From Hesseltinella vesiculosa (taxonomy: Eukaryota > Mucoromycota > Mucoromycetes > Mucorales > Cunninghamellaceae): 64,000 bases of DNA. Location of the stretch: the NCBI GenBank assembly GCA_002104935.1, contig MCGT01000036.1:1-64000 (forward strand). The letters are read 5' to 3'. Under the pieces are notes generated by a model. That model was given only the letters and a program-made list of their open reading frames with translations, did no database searches and had not been told where the DNA came from. Position 1 is the first letter of the stretch. Every line of letters begins with the position of its first letter. The position numbers and the translations under genes are program-made. Shown piece by piece: positions 57,001-64,000 of the stretch.

Positions 57001-57962
57001 ATTCAGATTCACATTGACACTTTTGATTCCCCAGCTAAAAATAATTGAAAAATCATCTCATTTATCCCAGGCGATCTGGTCGACCTCACCTGAAATGTTG
57101 CATATCAGTAAGACAACTCTATCAGAAAGCTGAGAGAAGAGCTGGAGGGCCGGAAAACATGTGCTTGAATAAAAACCTGCAAGCTGAGACATGATGGCGG
57201 GTATCTAGGCTATGAGCGAAATTTGGATCATATGGCTATGCTTTTTTCTTCTTATTGAATAATACTGTTCCAAGGGCCCTTAGTGAAGATTCAATTTGTC
57301 CAAGTTGAACGTTTTTGAGAATTGAAGCTTTCTTCCTTTCTTTCCTGCGTCTCTTTTTTTTTTCACTTCATACTACATGCGTGTCGATACAGAAAATCAT
57401 CATTCACTGGTATCTGATATCCACCAATCCACTCCAAATGCTTCATAACCTAACGACAAGTCTCCCAGACACTTTATTGTTGAGCTTGGGTTAAGTAACC
57501 CCAAGCAAAAAAAAAAAAAAAAAAAAAGAATTAGCAGGCAGGAAATAAACGGCGGCCGAGAGGAGTCAGAGATTACCAGACGTCACCCCTGTTCCATCAC
57601 GTTCTGATATGTTATGTTGGACGAAGGCAATGGCAATGGAAGAGAAAAGAAAAAGCAAATGGTAGCTCAAAAGCTGAAAAAGAGGTTGCTATGACAACCG
57701 ACAATATCCGATTTGGAAGTGGAGTCAAAAGCGTAGTGCTAATTAGATCATAGGAAAAAGATAATGTAACATTCGAACCCCAACAAAAGCCAACATGGTA
57801 TCTAACACCCTGTGCTCAAGCCAATGACATGGCATCGCGCGGCAAATAAAGAAGAAAAGTGACACCGGTGTGCCTTACCTTGTTAGCTAACGCTTGGTCT
57901 ATGGGGAGTGACGAAGAAAAAGATGCAACCCTCTTGATCGGACGTTCAATTTTTATTTTTTT
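57001..57962 (+). repeat. Left arm of long inverted repeat
   Basis: It starts near ATTCAGATTCACATTGACAC and ends near GATCGGACGTTCAATTTTTA. It includes GGAGGGCCGGAAAACATGTG and CTTGGGTTAAGTAACCCCAAGC, itself a short palindrome before an A run. It carries 48 bp (about 57880-57927) missing from the right arm. Confidence 0.92.
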
Positions 57963-58669
57963 TTACGAGCACGCTTCTTGCTCACCGTCTCTTTACCCAA
58001 GATAAACGTAGTAAATATCATTATAAAGTTCTATATATCAGCATTAAGACGCAGTTTATTTCATATTAAGTTTGTCATAGCCTCTCCCGCCAATAAACCA
58101 ACTTCCCACTTTCAAACAACCAAGCTGTCGCTGCAGTCATTCTGTTTCCTGGAAAGCACTGATAGCCATGGTCGAAGCTACCATAAATTAATTAATTGGC
58201 TGCATGTCTATACAAAGTGAATAAATATATACAATCCAAGCAAGGAAAAGAGAAAAGAGGAGTGCTTATAGGCCTTACAGAGGGCGTTCTTTCCCTTTTC
58301 TCGTTGGCCCGCCTCATCACTCCCATACCTGAACTGGTCCCAGCTCACTTAACATAAGAAATGACAGATGTTTGAAAACAGGATTTAACCAATGGAAAAG
58401 GAATAATGAATGGGTGCGATATTATTATGTTTCAAGTGAACGCTTCCCTTGACTCACCCTACACCAAAAAAGGTACCTCGTATTTATTGGCGTTTATTAT
58501 TTTTTTCTCTTCCGTCTTTTTTCTTGTTTGCAACTTCTCAAAAGTAGTGAACCGTTAAGCAATGCAATGTAACCTTAATATGTTGTGAGTAGCATTACCT
58601 CATCCACTCTAACCTTTTTTTTTGTCTATCTTCACAGTGTGACGACAAAAAAAAAATAGAACAACGAAA

Positions 58670-59882
58670 ATGCTGGACAGGTAAATATGATAGATCTTGA
58701 TGGTGCGTCACCAGAATCAGCTGTTCACGTTTTATCAATGTGTTTAATATTCTCTCTCATTCCTCAATTGTAATATAGAATCACCCTCAACCTCGAGCGT
58801 GAGGCTCGACGCGCCGAAAACCGGCCAAGAAAGCTGCCCCACAACACCCATTCCGAGATGGGAATGTGCCTTCCACCCATTCCCTCCTCCTTTCGGTCGA
58901 CTCCCCTACTCTTCGAACAAGTCACGTGGTTGACCTAAATCTGCCATTCCCCCAAGAAGAACTCAATACCCTGACGACAGCTCTCTCTAGCCTTGCCCTT
59001 GGAACAGCAAGCAGAGATCAGACCATATTTGATCTCTATGTAATGTCATCAAAGATGACCTATGGACCCAAGAAGATTGTACAAAGTGTCGTCAACTTGT
59101 AAGCGAGGTTTGCCTCGGTGTTGCGAAGCAAGATTACTCAAGCTTTTTCTCTTTTTTAGGCTGCAGAAGCTGCCCACCACTCCCTCAAAAAGCCATCACT
59201 CTATCACCGAAACCGAGCTCTGGAGCACGTACTTTGATCCTGTTCTGTCCTGTCTTCTGAGCGACCCTGACAAACTCGTGCATTTGCGTTGGACGAACTC
59301 GGTGCCAAATGAAAAAGGCAAGGCTCGGCCTGATGCTGTCATCAGCAAAAAGCCCAATCTGGAATACATGAGCAGCATTGGCTTTGGCGAAGCCAAGGTG
59401 TGCCAACGATCTGGTGCCCGACACAGCTTATGCATTGATACCCTGCGTCTGATTACATTCTGTAAAAACGCCATTGATGTCAACAAGTTGGATGGAGCTA
59501 TCGCATTTCAAATTCATGGTACAGTAATGAAATCAAGAAAAAAAAACCAGGTACTTTGCTGTGGTATTGACAACCCCTTCTTGCTCCAGGCATGCACATC
59601 CCGTTTTTCTTGATGAGATTGACTGCCGCTGGTGTGTATACTTTTGTTGAGATTGCCCACCTCCAATTTACTGACAATGTGGAAAACCTGCCTTCCTTTT
59701 TTACCCTCGTGAATGTCAAGAAGCTACTGGCTATCAACGATGTCTTTTGGCGATATTGCAAGGAATCCACCCAGCCTGAAAAAATTGAAGCTAGGTACAC
59801 CTATGCCAAGACCTTGACGAAATTGAACGAGCTAATCGATGATAACCAAGACAGCACTCGCAACTGCTCATTGCGTTATTAG
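58670..59882 (+). CDS. Putative PD-(D/E)XK nuclease-like protein of a Mucoromycete repeat family
   Basis: Exon 1 starts at ATG 58670 (11 bp). Exon 2 is 58779-59098, exon 3 is 59160-59518 and exon 4 is 59590-59882. Exon 2 encodes THSLLLSVDSPTLRTSH and EELNTLTTALSSLALGTASR. Exon 3 encodes ELWSTYFDPVLSCLLSDPDK, then LRWTN and RPDAVISKKPN...GFGEAKV, and exon 4 encodes FLMRLTAAGVYTFVEIAHLQ and VNDVFWRYCKES. The Asp of RPD and the ExK of GEAK form a D...ExK signature like PD-(D/E)XK nucleases. The pattern (YFDPVLSxLLSD, GFGExK, FQIHG) matches a family I recall as repeated in Mucorales, without known function. Exon 1 as drawn does not join exon 2 in the frame of its conserved part, so the start is wrong or a frameshift exists. 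It lies between the long inverted arms. Confidence 0.6.
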
Positions 59883-60076
59883 TAACGAACACACCTTGCC
59901 ATTCCCTCAATCTTTATCCCTCCCCGCATGGTCCCCTTTCGACGATTCCCCCCCCCTTTTTTTTTTTTTTAATTCCCTCCCCGTCCCCCTCTCGATGATT
60001 TTTCACTTGACCAAGAAATGCACGAGGGGGGAGGGTATTTTTTTCTTTCATTAATCTTCTACCGTGTTGGACAATA

Positions 60077-60313
60077 ATGACAAGTAAGCTGCAATACAAT
60101 GTAGAGAAGAGGAATAGGAATGAACATGGTTACAAGAATGTCGGTTTGGCTTTGGTGAAGGACTCTGGCCAGCGTTATTATTTTTTTTTTATGATCCTGA
60201 GACCTTTGGAAACTGTGCCCGAAGTGGTGTTGAGGAAACGCAAGCAAGTCGATCTTCACAAGCGAGAACAAAAAGGAAAACAACACAAGGCTCTTCCTCG
60301 TAAAAAAAAATAA
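60077..60313 (+). other. Small basic open frame at the inner edge of the right arm
   Basis: ATG at 60077 to a TAA at 60311-60313: 78 aa, rich in Lys/Arg (VVLRKRKQVDLHKREQKGKQ) after a run of Phe from a T tract. It is not recognised and could be a basic tail exon or chance. It ends just inside the right inverted arm. Confidence 0.2.
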
Positions 60314-61217
60314 AAATTGAACGTCCGATCAAGAGGGTTGCATGGCACACCGGTGTCACTTTTCTTCTTTATTTGCCGCGCGATGCCATGTCATTGGCTT
60401 GAGCACAGGGTGTTAGATACCATGTTGGCTTTTGTTGGGGTTCGAATGTTACATTATCTTTTTCCTATGATCTAATTAGCACTACGCTTTTGACTCCACT
60501 TCCAAATCGGATATTGTCGGTTGTCATAGCAACCTCTTTTTCAGCTTTTGAGCTACCATTTGCTTTTTCTTTTCTCTTCCATTGCCATTGCCTTCGTCCA
60601 ACATAACATATCAGAACGTGATGGAACAGGGGTGACGTCTGGTAATCTCTGACTCCTCTCGGCCGCCGTTTATTTCCTGCCTGCTAATTCTTTTTTTTTT
60701 TTTTTTTTTTGCTTGGGGTTACTTAACCCAAGCTCAACAATAAAGTGTCTGGGAGACTTGTCGTTATGTTATGAAGCATTTGGAGTGGATTGGTGGATAT
60801 CAGATACCAGTGAATGATGATTTTCTGTATCGACACGCATGTAGTATGAAGTGAAAAAAAAAAGAGACGCAGGAAAGAAAGGAAGAAAGCTTCAATTCTC
60901 AAAAACGTTCAACTTGGACAAATTGAATCTTCACTAAGGGCCCTTGGAACAGTATTATTCAATAAGAAGAAAAAAGCATAGCCATATGATCCAAATTTCG
61001 CTCATAGCCTAGATACCCGCCATCATGTCTCAGCTTGCAGGTTTTTATTCAAGCACATGTTTTCCGGCCCTCCAGCTCTTCTCTCAGCTTTCTGATAGAG
61101 TTGTCTTACTGATATGCAACATTTCAGGTGAGGTCGACCAGATCGCCTGGGATAAATGAGATGATTTTTCAATTATTTTTAGCTGGGGAATCAAAAGTGT
61201 CAATGTGAAACTGATCC
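60303..61217 (-). repeat. Right arm of long inverted repeat
   Basis: Reverse complement of 57001-57962, lacking 48 bp between TTGCAT and GGCACACCGG (junction near 60342). Differences noticed are one C/A change in CATAAC(C/A)TAACGAC, a few single-base changes near the outer tip, and homopolymer length. Confidence 0.92.
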
Positions 61218-62172
61218 ATGGAGGATCCATGGTTAGCTGAGAGGGACTTTCAGCAGTCAGCGTGGTTTTTTTCAGAACCACCATCTTTCAGAGATCTGTG
61301 CGCTTATGCAAAATTTCATAACGATCGAATCACTCAACGGTGCGCCATGTGTCCTTTTTTTATTTTTTATTTTTTAATTTTGAACAAACAATTTGAATGG
61401 TCATATTCAATCTCAACATGGAGCTTTCCTGGCTAGTGCACGCTAGGCAATTGGTAGTCAATTCATTTGGCTCTTCTCAGCTATCTGAGAGAGCTGTAAT
61501 TTTAATTACTGTCATATATCATCGTTTTGTGCTCGCATACAAAATCTGGAGTGAATTTATTTAGAGTAATTTAGAGGTAATTTTGCACTGTGATTTTTGA
61601 TCAGATCGCCTTGGGATCATCCCCTGGCAAAAATGGCCGATTTTTCATTTTTTTTAGCGGAGGAATCTGAAGTATCAATACGAAGCTGACCAAAAAGTAG
61701 CTGGGCAACCTTCGCCAATCGACCTGGTTTTTTCAGGACCATCATCACTCATGCCTTAGCACACCTATATAAAATTTCACATTGGACCAATCACTAAAAA
61801 GTGCTGTATAACATCGCATTTTTTTTTTCCAAAATGCAAGAATTTGAATCGCCAAATTCAACCTCCGCGCAACGCTGGCATGTGTACATTGAGACAAGTC
61901 TACCGGTAAATCCCTCCTCTACTGTCTGTATTTGAGTATCCATACACAGTTCTACCCTAGTCCCATCACTACAACGCGCTGTGCTGCGTTATTGGTTGAT
62001 TTTTTCGTTTTAGCTGGTGAAGGGGATCAGCAAGCCGAGTCTGATCAAAAATTGGCTGGGCAACCTGGACCAATTGCTCTAATTTTTACACCACCAGCTG
62101 TACGAATGCTATTACGTATCCATACAAAATTTCACCTTGATCCAATCTCTCAATAGCGCTTGACAACATTAG

Positions 62173-62180
<8 letters not shown>
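61218..62180 (+). repeat. Cluster of dispersed-repeat copies
   Basis: At least three pieces of the repeat follow the right arm: about 61255-61345 (TTTTTTTCAGAACCACCATC, GCGCTTATGCAAAATTTCAT), about 61596-61830 (CCTGGCAAAAATGGCCGATT, GTAGCTGGGCAACCTTCGCC, TTTTTTCAGGACCATCATCA, AAAAAGTGCTGTA) and about 62010-62160 (AAAAATTGGCTGGGCAACCT, CATACAAAATTTCACCTTGA). They share order and orientation, which suggests a tandem or nested build-up. Confidence 0.65.
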
Positions 62181-62203
<23 letters not shown>

Positions 62204-63215
62204 GGTTCATTCAACCCCCGCACAGGGCCATCGCAGCAAAATCAATAATATCTGCTGCGCATTAGCCTACAGATGATGAGCTGGCTAGCATTGAATTCAC
62301 ATCATTATCGTCATATTGCTCATCTTGGAAGAAAAAAGAAAAGAAAACAAAAAAAAAGCGGATGCCATGGCAGACGCGACAAATGCATTTTCATATTTAC
62401 AGGCAAAGTCAGCTTTTGCAGCCTTCACATGCTGAGTGAGTGCGAGATGACGGGACGTTTTCCGAGGAAGAAAATACTCTGCATACCAAGTTCCAATCTC
62501 AGCACGTCCCTCCTCTCGCACGTTCTTACCTGGCTGCACAGGTAACAGCCTGCTACGTCCGCCTCCACTCTATTTTATCCCTGCGCCCACATCCGCGTCA
62601 CTCAAAAAGACGCCCAGCAAACCTAGAAGACATGCATCAGGGAGAAGGCCATACCCCCGCCAAGAACGCGCTGGCTGTTCCAGCCGTTTCCCGATCCATG
62701 TTCAGTAGAAATGAAAGATAAGAATGACAAGCAAAAAAAAAAAGGTAATAATACAAAAAAAAAGTTTATAATACAAAAAAAAAAATAAAAATGCCGCGTC
62801 ATTGAGTACCGGTAAAAACCTTGAAGGTGACAATGCACTGGTTTCGGTCGCCAATTGTATACTGTCGATCTCGCTTTGACAGCTTCAGACGCTCAATGAC
62901 TGTCTAACCGAGATCAGAGATCAACAGCTCCAACGCTGACCCTCAGCGTGGCTGCAGCGGGAAAACTCGCGATGTTGCAACCCCAAGATTTGTTGCATCG
63001 ATGTTTGTTGTAGCGGGTGTCTACAATTGTGACGTGGGGCTAACGGGAAAGGTAGAAATTAGACATGTTCATATGGTTCACCGCATCTTACGACCCAGGC
63101 CATTTTTCTGAGGGAGGGGACCCAGAATCCAGCAGATTCCATGGCGACTCGAACAGACCCTACGGTTGAACGAGATAAAGGTGAGTACGGTCCTCCTAAG
63201 ATTTCGTATTTCACG
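62181..63215. other. Spacer, nothing recognised
   Basis: T/A runs at 62174-62203 and several A runs near 62732-62785. Short frames on both strands resemble nothing known. Confidence 0.45.
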
Positions 63216-63712
63216 CTAGATTACGTCTTCGACGCAAAAGGACACTTCGAGTAAGATGGCGATGGAGCTGGTGATGTTGTTTTCGTGGGAAAATCGTGAA
63301 ATATGCTCACGAAGAAGGCACTGTGCTACGTGAGCAGCAGAGGAGGCCGGAAGGTGCAAGTTACCAATGGTAACCTGCAGTTGGTTATAGGGGACGATAC
63401 TCTCCCGGTTAAGGGAGGAGGAGAGAGGCTGCTTCACGAGAGCACAGTGGCTCGTTCGAAGGACGGGGGAGTCTACACTCAAGAGAAGGCTATGCGTGGA
63501 GCCAACATTGGGGGGCAGAGATTGGTGGGAGGCGGCAGACTTGCGGACGCGTCGACTTTGCTCCTAGATTACAATGAAAAAAAAAAATGAGAGAATAATA
63601 TACACATCGAATAGAATGTGAGCACCTGATCCTGCTGACACACCATCAAGATGGGCACATGTTACAAAAGGATGATCTTACCTGTTTCTTGGTATTTTCT
63701 TTATCGGTCATC
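63216..63712 (-). CDS. Short relative of the 58.7 kb nuclease-like gene (shared N-terminal module)
   Basis: Exon 1 (63712-63683) encodes MTDKENTKKQ. After a 119-bp intron, exon 2 (63563-63216) encodes EQSRRVRKSAASHQSLPPN, then GSTHSLLLSVDSPVLRTSH, then a different C-terminus ending FSHENNITSSIAILLEVSFC and a TAG region stop. Total 125 aa. The THSLLLSVDSPxLRTSH block, the preceding basic segment, the intron position and the 5' flank (TTACCTCATCCACTCTAACC) all match the gene at 58670. The nuclease-like part is absent, so it is a truncated paralogue or a family member with another C-terminus. Orientation is opposite to the first gene. Confidence 0.5.
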
Positions 63713-64000
63713 AGTGTGGTGATAAACAAAAAAAAAAAAAGAAGAAGAAGGTTAGAGTGGATGAGGTAATGGCAACACACAATATATTAAGACTCACATT
63801 GCATTGCTTGACGGTTCAGCACTTACTATTGTAGTAGGAGCAATGTAGGAATTTCCGAGTAAACAGAAGAAAAAAGGAACAGGTCGCCCTTTTTTTGTGC
63901 GGAGTAAAGATCCAGGTAATGCAGCACGGAGTGGTCATCTAAAGTGTAATGACATCACGCTTCAGTATTCATTCCGTTCGGTAAACCATGTTTTTAATAA
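63713..64000. other. Upstream flank of the short paralogue, homologous to the flank of the 58.7 kb gene
   Basis: On the minus strand, ACCGTCAAGCAATGCAATGT...TTACCTCATCCACTCTAACC matches 58550-58620 on the plus strand. This conserved 5' region probably contains the promoter and leader of the family. Confidence 0.6.

Larger units (their letters stand above)
57001..61217. mobile_element. Candidate mobile or palindromic unit with ~0.9 kb inverted arms around a nuclease-like gene
   Basis: The left arm (57001-57962) and the right arm (60303-61217) are reverse complements of each other with almost no differences, apart from a 48-bp indel and homopolymer lengths. The 2.34 kb core (57963-60302) holds the PD-(D/E)XK-like gene at 58670-59882. 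The outer tips consist of sequence from a repeat family found elsewhere in the window. No transposase was recognised and no target-site duplication is evident. It may be a transposon with long terminal inverted repeats or a recent palindromic duplication. Confidence 0.6.

Noticed and set aside
60430..60480. GGGTTCGAATGTT resembling a tRNA T-loop
   Set aside because: No acceptor stem, anticodon arm or A box at the right distance, and the same sequence is present inverted in the other arm. No tRNA could be supported anywhere in the window.

Overview
The window looks like nuclear DNA of a filamentous fungus, most likely an early-diverging one (Mucoromycota, Mucorales-like). Genes are dense and lie on both strands. 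Most are split by many short introns (about 45-120 bp) with GTAAG-type donors, and introns and spacers are full of long A or T runs. The gene set is typically fungal: an Esa1 histone acetyltransferase, a Kin1/MARK kinase, listerin, an endosulfine/Igo protein, a Zn2Cys6 regulator, an endopolyphosphatase and a GABA-type permease. Several protein families also look familiar from Mucorales. The species cannot be named from sequence alone.

Layout. 1-3213 (-): remnant of a Fanzor/TnpB-like (RuvC-type) multi-exon gene with in-frame stops, cut by the window edge. 3846-8460: a rearranged block around a Ppn1-like endopolyphosphatase gene, with a truncated inverted copy of its 3' end, an inverted 3' flank, a solo copy of a repeat and a 162-bp tandem array of the same repeat. 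8524-23517: minus-strand genes for a Zn2Cys6 factor, a WRKY-like zinc-finger protein, Esa1, an aldehyde dehydrogenase, an unidentified possibly decayed gene, and a second aldehyde dehydrogenase. 25091-34332 (+): listerin and an FAD monooxygenase. 34746-38616 (-): a C2/chitin-binding-module protein and a cytochrome P450. 39454-42074 (+): a one-span membrane protein and a SPRY protein. 42343-55120: an Igo1-like endosulfine, a Ser/Pro-rich unknown, a methyltransferase, an HSPA12-like Hsp70, a Kin1-like kinase, an Nt-glutamine amidase and an amino-acid permease.

55121-64000 is repeat-rich and has few genes. Its centre is a ~4.2 kb unit (57001-61217) with almost identical ~0.9 kb inverted arms around a gene for a putative PD-(D/E)XK nuclease-like protein. 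A shorter relative, facing the first gene, sits at 63216-63712 and shares its N-terminal part. Pieces of a dispersed repeat surround the arms and recur at 24.2 kb. This block is the best candidate for an undescribed mobile or modular system.

Functional threads: protein quality control and turnover (listerin, N-end-rule amidase, a possible Rsp5-type SPRY adaptor), phosphate and aldehyde metabolism (Ppn1, two dehydrogenases, monooxygenase, P450), and growth control (Igo1, Kin1, Esa1). Nothing suggests these form one operon-like unit. No tRNA, rRNA or CRISPR array was seen.
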